Source: Brachypterus glaber (taxonomy: Eukaryota > Arthropoda > Insecta > Coleoptera > Kateretidae). Taken from it: a DNA stretch of 64,000 nucleotides. Both the position numbers and the translations under genes were made by a program. The stretch's first letter is position 1; the number at the start of each line of letters is the position of its first letter. The stretch is from the NCBI GenBank assembly GCA_958510825.1, contig OY294050.1:43165249-43229248 (forward strand), written 5' to 3'. Below the pieces are notes generated by a model. It was not told the DNA's origin and did not search any database. It saw only the letters and a program-made list of their open reading frames with translations. This document shows positions 13,003 through 25,466 of this stretch, in pieces.

Positions 13003-13254
13003 TGAATAATTTACCAACCATAAGTACTGTGTGATTAAAAAGAAAACAAAATTCCGATTAACAGAAATAATGTTGTGTTTAATTTATAACTTTCAAATTT
13101 AAAACAATCTCAGTTCAAGACGCTTATGATTTATCTAGTTTAAGTTTAACATTGTTTATTAAACTTTTCAATATTAAATTTTTAGGTTTAAGTTTTTTTT
13201 AAAGCAGTAAGCCTGATATTATAACGTATTTTGGAAATCGCTTCATAATATTAG

Positions 13255-13352
13255 ATAATATATTATTAATATATATTATTAATATATATTATTAATATAT
13301 ATTATTATATATCGTTTCTTGTTGATATTATTATATATCGTTTCTTGTTGAT
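13255..13352. repeat. Short tandem repeats (ATATTATTA units and a 26-bp duplication)
   Basis: ATTATTAATATAT units repeat four times. They are followed by a direct duplication of a ~26-bp segment containing TATATCGTTTCTTGTTGAT. Confidence 0.8.
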
Positions 13353-13493
13353 CGCACGGTAACTTTAAGACTTTTATATAATAAATACTAACTGTACTTT
13401 AAACAGTCTTATTATATAAATTTTAAACTATTTATAAAAATACTGAAAAATTGAAGAAGCTGTCCACTGTATTATAATATAAAATTTATTATA

Positions 13494-13820
13494 CTGGGTG
13501 TTTGGTAGGGAGTATGACAAACTTGGCAGGGTGATAGATTAGGTAATTTCCAAATACCATCCAAGTACAAAAAATAAATAAAAAAAAAATAAATTAAAAA
13601 ACCAAAATTAAAAAAAATACAGTACAAAAAAAAGTACAAGTACAAAAAAAAATTAAAAAAAAAACATATTTTTTATTTTTTTTTTGTACTTGGATATATT
13701 ATTTTTTAATTTTGATTTTTTATTTTATTTTATTTTTTTTTGTACTTGGATATATTTGGAAATGACCTAATCTATCACCTTGACAAGTTTTTCCTACTCC
13801 CTACCAAACACCCTGTATAT
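13494..13820. mobile_element. Long-hairpin MITE with ACTGGGTGT termini
   Basis: ATACTGGGTGTTTGGTAGGG at the left is mirrored by CCTACCAAACACCCTGTAT at the right. The inner arms (AGGGTGATAGATTAGGT / ACCTAATCTATCACCTTG) extend the pairing, so nearly the whole 327 bp folds into one hairpin with an A/T-rich tip. The flanks are TA-like. This is a common insect MITE design. Confidence 0.8.
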
Positions 13821-13961
13821 TACGCGATTAACAAAAAGTATATTTTTGGTTAAAAGTCTTGTTCAAGTGTCTTATTTAAGCACTTTTGGATCGCATTATA
13901 GTTTTTTCTTTAAAAATACTTGTTAATCAAAAAATGAGACATAAAAGTAAAAATGAAGGTT

Positions 13962-14070
13962 TTAACACGTTCGCTGCTGTTACTCACACGATTACTCCGC
14001 AGTGCCGAAGGGATACTGAGCGTAAGTATCTTTATGACACACGTTGATACATCGGCGGCGAACGTGTTAA
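13962..14070. mobile_element. 101-bp piggyBac-like MITE with TTAA flanks
   Basis: TTAA (13962-13965) is followed by CACGTTCGC, and the right end reads GCGAACGTG before TTAA (14067-14070). Perfect TTAA target duplications suggest the piggyBac superfamily, although the usual CCC start of the termini is absent. There is no coding capacity. Confidence 0.65.
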
Positions 14071-14603
14071 ACAGCAATTTTGTATTGAAGAAAAAAGTAA
14101 TATAATAATCTTGGAAAAGCCTCCCCGAGATCTAGTGATTTTGTTTTCTGTAGTAATAATACAAGAGAACTGAGAATAATTCAAGAGTAATTTAAATATT
14201 TCTATGAAAGTTTGTTATGTGAAAATAATAATCATAGAGGCGACAAACAATTACTTCATTTAAAAACAAACTTGAATGAAAAGAGTTAAATATTTATTGA
14301 CGCTCAAGGATTTTCCCGTACTGTTTGAAAGAATATTTTTTAACCTTTAAATAAACAAAATACAAAGTATAAAACAATAAAATTAATCTATAACTCTCCT
14401 GAGTTGGAAAAAAATGACTTGTTCGAGGCCGCGGCCGACTGTCTTGACAAGTCAAAACAAAACACTTTTGGACATATAGAATATTGTCAGTATTATAAAA
14501 ATATGATTGAAAAAGAAAATAAACAAGTGGTCAGAAAAACTAGAAATGGTTAATATAATGAAAATGTTAAAAAATAATCATTTTAATAATGTTCAATACA
14601 TAC

Positions 14604-17600
14604 CTTTGCAACAATGCACTGAAGTCCTGACATAACCCCCAAATCAGGTTGTAATTGTGGAGCCGTAATCAAAGCTTGTGGTTTGTACACCATTTTGTTG
14701 ATATATTCTGAGCCCAGCATTTGGTTCATATCATAGCCATACAATTGCAACCAACTCTTAATATCAGTCATATAGTTAATATTTATTCGTCCATTTACTG
14801 GGTCATTATTAAGGAATCTATAGATAAATACATCTGTAGGATAGTAGAGTTTTGTTGACAGCCTTTCCCAAGCTGGTGTCATCCATTGTCCCGCAGTTGG
14901 GTCATACACCCTCTTTTCTATGAAGACTAATTTCGTATTAGGTTCTAGTATACCTCCATGGAAGTCAACTGGTAGGTAAAAGTCTGGGTTAGTATCAAGC
15001 ACAATACTTCCGAAGGGTGTACGTCTGATTTCCTTTATCAGATTACCGTTAATATCAAATAACGCTAAAGGAGATCCGTTTTGATCGGATGCAATATAAA
15101 ACCTTTGTTCCGAAGTTTCAACCGTTATTATAACATTTTGTGCATTGTATAAGAACCTGAATGTTCTACTTGTCTTAGGGAAATGCACGTGGGTAACCAG
15201 ATCTGGTGTAGACGGGTTCGAGTAGAAATATTGGGTTACATTTCCTTTGTCGTCGTGCCATGAGACAATCCTGCCTCTGTCGTCATAATAGTACCATGTT
15301 TGAAATTTTTCTCGTTCAAACGCGTGAATTAATTGTCCCCTAGCGTTGTATCGATATTTTTGCTCACCGCGTCTTACTACAAAGCCCCTGTTATCGTAAC
15401 TATTAAAATCGACGTCGCCGTATTGTACCACTCGGTCTCCGCCATCGTAACCTAGTGTAGTCTTATCTTTATCCTTTATCGTAGCTATTATATTACCGTT
15501 TTCGTCATAAACATATTTCCAGTTACTGGTACCAACAACTTCAAGTACATGACCATCTGTATTGTAAGTAAATTTGTCCATAAACTGACTTCTACCAACT
15601 AACAATTTTTGAGAACTAATTCTGTTTCTGTTATCATACTCTAGTTCTAAGCGATAAACATCAAACGATTTAATATTGATTAAAACAGTTTTGATTCGAC
15701 CGTGGTCATCGTAGTCTGTTATTGTGAAAAATTGTTTGCTTGTATCTTGCATTACTGACCTATTAAAAGTATTTCTATAAATTCTAAGATCGCTTATACC
15801 CTCTAAATTTCCTATATTTGCGTTGTACTTAAGTCGTAGGGTTGGAAATTCTTTTCCATTAATATCAACATCTATAGCCGAAAGTCTAGCATTACCGTCA
15901 TAAGAGTATTTATAATGAGCATTATCCAGGTTATTCTTAGTAGTAAACTTGACTTTTTCATCCTTTAATATACCAGAATGATATTTAAATTCTTGTCTCA
16001 TTTCGAAATTAGGTTGTATAACTTCAATGTTTTTAACAAGATTTAATATGTCGTGATAGACGTAGTGAACTGAACTTAATCCAGCTAAATCTGCCATTAG
16101 TTTACCACTAGAATCGTACATGTACGACACTCTGCCTGATTGGTGTGGATATACTTTAGCTAATATTTGTCCATTATCGTTGTAAATTACTTCGTAAGGA
16201 TGTCTGTTCATCGGAGAGAAATACTGATATTTAAAATATCCTAAAGATGTCTGTATAGTGAAAGTATGAATGTGCCCTCTGGGAGTTGTTAGCGATTGCA
16301 AGGCTCCCACATCATCATATTGTAAAAGATAATCCGATCCCCTGGGCGTAGTAACTTTCAATGGTAATCCACTGAACATATCCTTGAATGCATAATTTAA
16401 AGTCGAACCATCAGAATATTTTATTTCATATAAACGGCCAGCTCGATCGAATTCATACTTTTCACTCAAGTTTCCCCATGACCATTTACTCAAACGGCTG
16501 AATCTATCGTATTCCAAATCAACGTCGTCAAACACTCCTGTTTTAGAGCTCAGTTTAACCGGTCGTGCAGATGCATCATAAGTAATATTAAGTAGTTCGA
16601 CCTTATCATCCATAAAAACAGACACTGAAGAAGTTTCTTTATCGTATTCGATCGTCAATAAGTTTTCTCCGTTAACTCTTAATTTCTTACCAACTCTGCT
16701 TACTACCCTAGGATTTGTATTCTTTCCTTTGCCGTTTTGGCTAGGTCTGACAAAATATCGCCATTCAAATCTATTAGCTAAATCACCACCTATTTCAGTT
16801 CGTTGTTTTGCCGGCACTGGATAGCTTTCTCCAAGTACAGGGTTTTTATCAGTTAGAATATTATAAGGAACTGTATCTGTAGTCACGCTATGTGTCCATG
16901 GGGTTATAGTACCCACACTACCATCTGACAGAAGAATAAATCGATTTTCTGCTTCGTCAACTTTAGTTGAAACACTTGATCCCTTAATGAGCATTGAGAC
17001 CGGATTTTTGTTGTTTTGACTCACGCGAACAGTTGCTCCTTTTATACTTAAATCGAAATTCAGTCCAATAACTTTACCAGTTGGTGTGACAGCTGATGTT
17101 AGCCTGCCAAACTCATCATAATTATACACGTAACTTCTACCGCTGCTGTCCAATTTTGTTTTTAATAGGCCACTCGGTCCGTGATATTCAAATGTTATGT
17201 TATAGTTATCTGGTGTTGTAATTTCATGTAACAATTTCATTCTTGACATACGTAGTCTACATTTCTGTCCCTTTGTATTTTCGATCGAGTTGACTTGCGC
17301 TGCATAATCTCGAAGTAAGAATATTTTATTACCTGCTGCGTCTGTTACTGTGCTTAATTTTCCATTACTAGTATTTACGTTATAAGTAAACACATAAACG
17401 GTATTACCAGTAAGAATATTCTTAGTCATAATGTGTTGGCCGAAACGGTTGAAAATATATGTTTCTTGAGTTTCAGGAGAATAAATTTCGTACTCTCTGC
17501 TATTGCTAGAGTCTGGGATGCTTGCCATAACTGATCGAATTCTATAATTTGCTTGATCACCAATATGAACATGACCGTTCGGACTAACAGTAACAGCAGA

Positions 17601-18393
17601 TATCGTATTAAACTTTGAATTCGTAGCTAAGAAATGGTCAGCTTCAAAACAATCACAGCCACGTTCTAAGCAGTTACATTTCGATTCAACTCCAGCATAT
17701 GGAGAAATTTTACCGTCCGTACTGATAACTCTGACACGATTAATTCTTTGGGAATCACTCTCAGCAACATATAAGTCTCCTGATGAACCGAACGCAATAC
17801 TTTGTGGCATAACCAACGTTGCATATGTAGCTAATTCAATGTCATATCCTATGATAGGGGATGCGCAATGAAGCGGTCTTCCAGCTATAACTTTTACCCT
17901 TCCGTCTAAAGTCAGTTGTAGTATCATATGGTCATCGATTATATGAAGAGTATTGTCCAAAGGGCTGGTTGCTAATTCTGTAGGCCAGCGTAAATGAACT
18001 TCTTCGATATTTAAAGTTCCCTCACAGGGTAAAGGTTTCCAGTGCGATTTATGCATATGATTACCGATTACTGTAGTGACTATGCCGTCTCTGTCAACCA
18101 TTCTTATGTTTGTACCATCAGCAAAGTATAAAATATTGTCGTTGGAAACAGCAACACCTTTAGGATAGGCCAGTTTTGCATCACGTGCTGGAGCTCCATC
18201 TCCGCAATGAGCTTCATCTCCAGGTAAACACCGTTCTCCAGAGCCTACTACCACTTCCCAGTTGTGTTCAGGATTACTATAGTCGTCCACATCCTTTACT
18301 TTGATTATTTGATGCGACTCCGGATCGGATATGTATAGTGTGCCATCGAACGGACTGAGTGCCATGTGATAGCGATATGATACTCTTGTTGCA
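14604..18393 (-). CDS. Ten-m: Teneurin exon 9: NHL repeats, YD/Rhs shell and Rhs core (giant exon)
   Basis: This exon contributes 1263 complete codons (residues 834-2096). It follows the acceptor TTTTATTACAG (AG at 18395-18394), continues a codon begun in the previous exon, and ends at AAAG/GTATGT in phase 0. The first part (to about residue 1140) holds most of the NHL beta-propeller, with typical turns such as SPFDGTLYISDPESHQIIKV and SSGDLYVAESDSQRINRV. From about 1140 to 1950 it carries YD repeats of the form YDxxGRL (for example VYNYDEFGRLTSAVTPTG and YYYDDRGRIVSWHD), which wrap into the Rhs shell. Near 1980-2010 comes the core motif KRVYDPTAGQWMTPAWE. One unbroken 3.8-kb exon with no stops shows strong selection against this repeat-filled background. 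Ten codons before the first ATG are included because teneurin similarity starts there. Confidence 0.97.
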
Positions 18394-19408
18394 CTGTAAT
18401 AAAAATTTCATTTAGAATATGTTTTACTGTATAATATTTATGGTACTAGTGGGTAAAGTAAGATATTGCTCATGAGAAATTTTAGAGAGGTTTACCCGTG
18501 AGTGCCATACAAAGTTTTGTCCAATACCCATTTTTAACCTTTTTTTTTTTATTTTATACCTTAAATTTGTGTAAATTTTTGATTCAGGCCCAGTTTATCA
18601 CTGTACAGTCCAAACCTTATCTAAAAGATAAAGTCTCAGTTAAGAGCAAATTCTGGATTTTGGTTGAAGTTGCTATGGTCATTACGTGTCAGCTAAATTT
18701 AGTTGCACTTTGATAAACCCAGCCTCAGAGGTATAAATTTTACCTTTCAGAAACGTCGTATATTAAATCAAGTAGGCTGCTGTGAAGTTTTGTCTGAAAC
18801 AATCGCAAGTCGACATAATGGCAGTTTTCCAGTTTGCGCGTGTTTCGAAGCTAAAGTTAAGCTTTAACTAAAAGTCAGCTGATATAAATTCTAACAGAAT
18901 TTACGTATTTTTTAAAACTATATTTATAATAATTTTTTAAAACTATAGTACTATAAACAAACAATTATAATTATTTACTAAAAAACAAATATTAAAACTA
19001 TAAATAACTTAGTTATTTAGATAATATTTTTTTTATTATTTTTAATTTAGAATTGTGCGTAATCTTAGCCACAGCAACTTGTTATGTTTGCAAGATGTAG
19101 CAGTCAGTCTCATCCGCAATAAAAATTTAAAGAAAAACATAAAAATTGTTCAAAACTGATATTTTTGTAAGAAAAATAACGTCAGGTAACAGATAATGTA
19201 TGTACATAAAAGAAAAAAAAGTATTTAGTTCCAGATTTTAAATTTGTTGCAAACAATTTTGACAGACGAATGGTTTGGACTTTGCAAATTGTAAAGTAAA
19301 AGCCTCACGTGGGTTATTTGCAAGTTTCCAGTAATTGCCTTATTAAGTATGGGTATTGGACAAAAATTTTATATTATGTTTTACTGTATTATAAAAATAT
19401 TAGCTTAC
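18394..19408. other. Intron between exons 8 and 9; nothing recognised
   Basis: This 1015-bp intron is AT-rich. Short open frames on both strands have no recognisable content. Donor AAA/GTAAGC is at 19408 and the acceptor AG is at 18395-18394. Confidence 0.7.
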
Positions 19409-19658
19409 TTTAATTTTACAATTGTTCTTGCAATGCCATCAGAAGATATTTTTCTTATTAAGTTGAAATCTCCAACATATAAAGAGCTATCTGGAGTGCT
19501 TACTAAAGCAACAGGGGCAAGTAATCGTTGTTTATTTGCAGGTCCATTGCAATCAACACAGTCCAAAGGTCTTTGATGGCCGTCTCCCATGGAAGTTAGA
19601 ATAACCCTTGGTTTATGTTTGAGATAAATATTGGAACCATCACCTTTTTGTAAAATAC
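19409..19658 (-). CDS. Ten-m: Teneurin exon 8: start of the NHL propeller
   Basis: Residues 751-832 are encoded, with two bases of a split codon at each end. The acceptor TTTTCAG precedes 19658 and the donor GTAAGC follows 19409. The protein runs ILQKGDGSNIYLKHKPRV, then ILTSMGDGHQRPLDC, CNGPANKQRLLAPVAL and SLYVGDFNLIRKI. This matches the segment of teneurins that links the FN-plug domain to the NHL propeller, with its CxxC pair. The codon split with exon 9 gives asparagine. An antisense open frame over the same bases is a shadow. Confidence 0.96.
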
Positions 19659-19728
19659 CTGAAAATAAAATTAAGTAAATTTAAATATTTTTAATAAGAT
19701 TCTTTGCCCAAATATATTTTATAAATAA

Positions 19729-20101
19729 TTGTTTTTCTTGGGAATAGGCAAAATAAAAACTATTTTTTTATATTTTTTTTATTCTATTCAAAACGTTTTG
19801 ACACCTGGTTTTGGGCCATCATCAGTTAAAAAATAGGATTAAGAAACAAATGATAATTATGAATTATATAAATATTAAAAAATAGAAATAAAATATTCTT
19901 GTAAAATTATGTCAGTGTCAGTAATTTTAGAAGAATATTTTATTTCTATTTTTATTATTTATACAATTCATAATTACCATTTGTTTCTTAATTCTATTTT
20001 TTAACTGATGATGGCCCAAAACCAGGTGCCGAAACGTTTTGAATAGAATAAAAAAATATAAACAAATAGTTTTTATTTTGCCTATTCCCAAGAAAAACAA
20101 T
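19729..20101. mobile_element. Foldback element with Penelope-terminus-like arms
   Basis: Two arms of about 170 bp are near-perfect reverse complements, beginning TTGTTTTTCTTGGGAATAGG and ending CCTATTCCCAAGAAAAACAA. Each arm contains, in opposite orientation, CTGATGATGGC...GTGCCGAAACGTTTTG or its diverged form. The same GCCGAAACGTT string follows a GIY-YIG frame at about 56400, which suggests that the arms derive from Penelope-like retroelement ends. The CTGATGA/GAAAC pair recalls a hammerhead core but stem II is imperfect. Confidence 0.6.
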
Positions 20102-20734
20102 TAATTGTAAATTTAAATAATAATTTAAAATAAAAAGATATGAGTAGCTAAAGAGCCAATTAAGTTTTTTAAATAAAATCTATAATTAATTTAAAGAGTA
20201 TAAAAATTTATATAAATATCAGTAAATTTCTAGATAAGAACTTTTTATTATTTTTTTTTCTGTTTTAGATATTTATCGATATAAATGAAAAAATGGCTAT
20301 AATCGACTTTTTTGTTATTATTTTTTTTATAATTTAGTCTTAGTCTTAGCAATTAAAAGTTTAAATATTCATTGTTTTTTTTTAATCTTAAATCAGATAT
20401 TTAAAAAATAAAATATACAATACAGTGCGTTTCAAAAGTCCCTCTTTAACTTTGAAGGGCTTAAGATATAAACTTGACATTTGAAGCACGTAAATAACAT
20501 TCCTAAACCGAATAATTTATTGGGGGACAAGGGGGGATTTTTAAATAGAAAAGGGGGTCGTGTGACACATCATTTTAAAGCTAATACAATTCTCTATTTG
20601 ATCATTAATTTTTTATTTAGTTTTCTAGGGGGTTAAAAAAGTGTAAAAAAGAATTTAATAAACTTTAAAATGATATATCATATGACCCCCTTCTCCTTTA
20701 AAAAAATGTTCCCCCCTGACCCCTGCCTCCAAAA

Positions 20735-20936
20735 CATGCCAAATATATAAAGAACTTTCACTTTCGGGTTTAGACCGTGTTAATGGATTTTCGTTTGGAC
20801 TTTTTAAAAGTCTCTAGTAGTAAGAGACGAAACGTCGGAAAGTGAAAATCCATTAACACGGTCTAAACCCGAAAGTGAAAGTTCTTTATATCTTAATGGC
20901 CGTGAAAGCTTAAAATCTAAAAATGCCAAATATATA
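20735..20936. mobile_element. 48-bp-arm perfect hairpin flanked by a 14-bp direct repeat
   Basis: Arms 20745-20792 and 20844-20891 are exact reverse complements (core TTTCGGGTTTAGACCGTGTT). ATGCCAAATATATA occurs at 20735-20748 and again at 20923-20936, a likely 14-bp target-site duplication. The loop holds GTCTC...GAGACGAAACGTC. The long duplication suggests target-primed retrotransposition rather than a cut-and-paste element. Confidence 0.65.
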
Positions 20937-21144
20937 CCAAAAAATGATTTCGGTTATGTTATTGACGTATTCAGGTTGATATCCTAAGCGGTTAAAAAGT
21001 TAAAGCGGGGAAAGGGCGGACTTTAGACTGTATATTAATTTTAGGCTTAATAAATTTAACCAATTAAATTGTGATGTAACTTTGTGTTTTGCAAATAATG
21101 CTTCTTTTGTCCCGGACCCTAACCACTACTTATAATATAATTAC

Positions 21145-21947
21145 CTTCATGGAAGTTATATCTATGATGTATGTCTAAATTCCATCCTCCAACATCCGAG
21201 ATACTCATATCGTGTCCACTTAGTTTAGTAGTTTGTACTTCCCACATTATGTCCTTGCAATCCTGGTACTGATATCCAACCCTAACTACCGCATTTGTAA
21301 CACCATATACCCTCTGTCTATATACATTCAACCTGTTCCAAGCGTAAGTGAATTTGATAACAGGATCCGCTTCAAAAACTTTCTCAAATGAAATCCCCTC
21401 AATTGTGATTTTAAGATGAACAAGTTTTAAGGTAGGAGGAATTTTATCAGGAGTTAGCTGCAGTTGTATTGTAGACAGGTAGCCTCCAGCACGTGAACTG
21501 TGATACACTAGGTTTAGAGCTGTCCCTGGAATCTGAAAACTTTCTTGTACCACTTGAGATTCGGCTAAAATCGCGCTTTTATCCGGACAGGCACCTTGGA
21601 AACCGTGCTTCCAGGTCGCTAGCACCACGGGTTTCATTGTATCATAGTCATGAAATGCGCAAGGTTGTTGCATTGCAGACAATCCCTTCTCTTCCCCGGT
21701 TACCATTACAACGTTATCAACTATGACGACTTCGTTCCACGGTACTACAGCTACGATACTGTGAGGCCTAAAAGGTGATCTGCCGAACTGTAATGTTACA
21801 GCCCCACCTCCATTTACTAGTAAATCAAACATTCCATCTTCCCTAGTTAGCGTAAAGCCTTCTAAAGTGGTGCTAGTGCTCACTCTTACTCCCATAAGTC
21901 CAGTGCCCATTTGTGTAATAACTTTTCCTCGAACCACACCGACTCGG
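21145..21947 (-). CDS. Ten-m: Teneurin exon 7: transthyretin-like and FN-plug domains
   Basis: This exon encodes residues 483-749. Acceptor TTCACAG (AG at 21949-21948) and donor AAG/GTAATT bound it. It opens RVGVVRGKVITQMGTGLMGV, the transthyretin-related fold (about 483-545) with GFTLTREDGMFDLLVNGG. The rest (about 545-749), starting near PWNEVVIVDNVVM, matches the teneurin FN-plug domain that seals the base of the YD shell. The codon split with exon 6 gives serine and that with exon 8 gives glycine. The first codons precede any ATG, as expected for an internal exon. Confidence 0.96.
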
Positions 21948-23011
21948 CTGTGAATGGATAATAAAATAGTTAAATATTAATTATTAGCAGTAATTAAAAG
22001 TCTAATTCTATGGTTTAACAAATAAATCTAAATATTTGTTGCTTAAGGCAGCATACAGGTTCTCTACTAAACTTTATTTTGTTAAGGTATAGTTATTTTA
22101 AACCTTCCCGCTTGTAAACAATCTCGAAATTACCATAGCAACGTAAGATACGCATGCGTCGTAAGCGAAATGACTAGGCCCAATTTACACAACCGTAAAA
22201 CGTTGATGTGCCATTAACGAGAACAAAACAATGGTTTGTTCCTCTAAATTATTGGAATAAAAGCGATTTTATAAGCAAATTTTGTTTCTACAGGAATACA
22301 AAAGTAATTGTACAACATTAATTCTCTTTTTTTACATCAAAAAATCATAAAAACAAAGTAAGTAAACAAAAATTATAAATTTTTGTTATGTTGACATTTA
22401 AAACAAGCCACATGCTTCAGTGTAAATGGGACTTTGTGGAGTATTTAGCGGCAAATTTAAAATAACTATACCTTAAAAAAATAAACTTTAATTACGGTTA
22501 CTGATGAGTGACAACAAAAAGTCACATTACAACCATATTAACCATGGCCCGGAATCGCTGGAAGGTATGACGTCACTATGGTTCCATCAGACTGGACAAA
22601 TTTATTTTTACGATATTTTTTGAAATGTAATAATTTAACAAGTTTGCTATTAAAGAAGAAAATATGGAAAGTTATAAATAAATCCTCATTGTTGAATGGC
22701 CAAACTCCCTTATAATGTTTTATACATTAAAACGGGTGAAGATATTGAAGAAAATCTTAATTTTGCATTGGCAAACACCATGGTCCAATTTTCCATGGAC
22801 CAAACCGAAAAATCCACATTTAGAATTTTCATAGAAATATGCTTAATTGGAAAATGTAACGATTTAAAATTATCATTCGAGTCACTTTTTTTACCAAAAA
22901 CTTGAAGGAACCCTAAAATATGACTTCATAACTCACATCAATTCAGGGTCATGATAATAACCAATGATAATGCATGTTTGTATAAAATGTTTACGATATA
23001 TATATCACATA
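21948..23011. other. Intron sequence, nothing recognised
   Basis: This is the proximal part of the 4.4-kb intron upstream of exon 7. There are no convincing open frames, repeats or RNA genes apart from AT-rich tracts. Confidence 0.5.
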
Positions 23012-23738
23012 GGGGCTGTCCATATATTACGTAACTCAATTTTTCAAAAAAATTTACCCCCTCCCCCCCTATGTAACAAACTGTCACATTAACCAACACC
23101 CCCCCTGTGTAACGCGTAACAATATCAAAATTTTGTTTCGCAATAAATTTAACTGTATTCTCACTATTGATTCGTTTCTCTCGACAAAATAAACATGAAC
23201 CTAAAATATAGTATAACATAACCTTAAAAAAAATTTACACGAAAAAATCACTCAAACTTTAAAAAAATATTCATAATCAATATCACACAGGGAAAAATAC
23301 TAGGTACCTCTTTTTAAACAGTGTCACATATAACACGTATATTGTTTATGCACAGGTACACAAAATAGTACACACATTAGTGTTCTGTGAGTACACATTC
23401 CGCGCGAAAATGTATCATCACCGATGCTTCATCGGCAAGATCACGCAAGAACAGGGCCGTAAGATTTTTTTTTAATGTCATTGTCAACAGTTTTTTTACT
23501 GATTACAATATTATTTAAATATGCATAGTTTCGTCAATTTTTGTGTGAAAAAGGGAATTATGGGCCACTAAATAGTAATTTATGTTGAAATAAAAATACT
23601 GCCAAGCTTAGGAAATAAACATTAAATTTATTAAATTCCGTTACGTAACGTTTACTTAGAGCCCCCCCTGTCACAAACTGTAACAATTTCTCTCACCCCC
23701 CCCCCCCTAGGCGCGTTACGTAATATATGGACAGCCCC
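23012..23738 (-). mobile_element. GGGGCTGTCC element, copy 1 (727 bp, Harbinger-like MITE)
   Basis: The left terminus GGGGCTGTCCATATATTACG and right terminus CGTAATATATGGACAGCCCC are perfect inverted repeats. The trinucleotide ATA flanks both sides. A second copy lies in the opposite orientation at 31062-31806 with TAA flanks. A 3-bp target duplication points to PIF/Harbinger. A short frame beginning MLYYILGSCLFCREKRINSE is shared by both copies and is probably a remnant. Confidence 0.8.
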
Positions 23739-24098
23739 ATATCGTCGAGACAGTTTGTTCGCAAAGTGACTTCACTTTGAAGTCCAAAAAAGTGATTAAA
23801 AACGAATTATCAATTATGACAAAAACTAAAGTTGACCAATTCGTGTCGAAGCTGTAGATATATTCTATGCAAAAGAAAACTTAAAACACATAATAACATA
23901 CAAGTTGTGACTCATGACTCATTCTACGAACGTTGGCCACGTTAATTTTTTTTTCTAATTTTTGGAAAGTCGGTGTTTATCAGTAGTAATAATAATAAGT
24001 GCATGTTGAATTATCGATAATTTTTATACTGTATTAAAAAAATATTTAGCTTGGCAATTGTTTGAGTGCATTTTTCGTGTTACACAATTCCGCAGGTC

Positions 24099-24233
24099 TA
24101 CCCTGCTGAAAATGACGGGTCTGGGCTGGTATAAATGGTGAATAAACCGGACTTGAGCGGATGAAATTCACCCGCTGAAGTCCGGTCTATGCAACATTTA
24201 TACCCGCGCAGACCCGTCATTTTCAATAGGGTA
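24099..24233. repeat. 135-bp GC-richer hairpin element
   Basis: TACCCTGCTGAAAATGACGG and its partner CCGTCATTTTCAATAGGGTA close a hairpin. Inner arms TGGTATAAATG and ACCGGACTTGAGCGG also pair imperfectly. It is notably GC-rich against its surroundings, which marks it as an insertion. Confidence 0.65.
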
Positions 24234-25466
24234 AGCGTAACGTATCTATGGTCAGCAGAGCACGTTTTGCATTAGTTTGGACTTTTGGACACAAAAAATA
24301 TATTTTTCAGGACCATTCTTATCTACATACAAAATTAGTATTTTTTAACTTGTCCAATTAATTAATTAATTAATGCTTTTCAAACTCTACATTAGTATCA
24401 ATTTCGGTATAAATTATTATAATGCAAAAAAATTCTTAATATATACTTTACAAATAGATCTAAAATATTTAGCCTAATTTAAAAATACTTCAATATTTCT
24501 GCATTTTATTTTAAAATATTTAAGATTTTGTCATAAGAAAACAAGACAAAACAAGATATTAAAAATTCAAAGCTAATAATAGAAAGTTTTAAGAAATTAT
24601 ATTTGTTATTATTTTGATACGAATTTCACAGGTTCGTATGAGAAAAAAATATTGTCTTGTTTTTTTATTTTTGATAAATAACATATATTCTACTAATAAT
24701 AAGCTCACACAAAGCACAAACACATGTGGATAAAGTACACGCAAAAAAAGTAACAAATTAAAAAAAAAATAACTATCAAAAGGTGACACTATTGGCTTTG
24801 TTGCCAAATAAACTCCTTACCTTGTGTTAAAATGACTCCAGAATATACTGCGCAGCAAGAATAGAGAAAAGCCAAAAAACGTGTTAAATTTTTTTAGAAG
24901 ATATAGGATGGGTTAGGTCTGTCTTACTGAGTTAAGTCAAGCAATTTAATAAAAAACACAGTTTACAGAGGATTGGAATATTTACACTAATCTATAAAAA
25001 AGTGACGCATCTGACGTTTTGCCCGAATTGAATGTCAAATAAATCCCTAACCGATATTGTAAATGCAACCATTTTTTTTTATTTTGAAGAGTTATTCTTT
25101 GAAATTAAGATGCATATATTTTAAGCAAAAAAGATCTTATCTTAGCTAAGATCTCTACTAAGCTTAGTAGAGACATGACTCAAAACCAGAAGTTTAAAAC
25201 TTTGATCGTAAATTGATTTTAGTTTTGGTGCTCCAAAATTATACTTGACGAAATAAAAATAATACAAAAACCGCCACCTCCTTTTGGATGCATTGTGACT
25301 ATATAGTGAAAATCAAATAAAAAAGAATTATTATGCGTCATAATTTCAAAGGAAACTCTACAGAATAAAATAAAAACCACTGCAATCAAATAGCCGGTTT
25401 GAAAGTCATTGGATCTCAAATTCGGACAAAATTTTAGATTTGTCACTTTTTTTAAAGTTTAGTGTA
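24234..25466. other. Intron sequence, nothing recognised
   Basis: AT-rich intron. The only distinct item is a perfect 22-bp palindrome centred on AAGCTT at 25152-25173. Confidence 0.5.

Noticed and set aside
19349..19576. Plus-strand frame over teneurin exon 8
   Set aside because: It is the antisense of a well-supported exon and has no similarity of its own.
20793..20843. Hammerhead ribozyme in the loop of the 48-bp hairpin
   Set aside because: GTCTC...GAGAC and GAAACGTC fit stem II and the 3' core, but CTGANGA is absent before GTCTC.
25152..25173. Perfect 22-bp palindrome around AAGCTT
   Set aside because: Short, isolated, and without flanking duplications or recurrence in the window.
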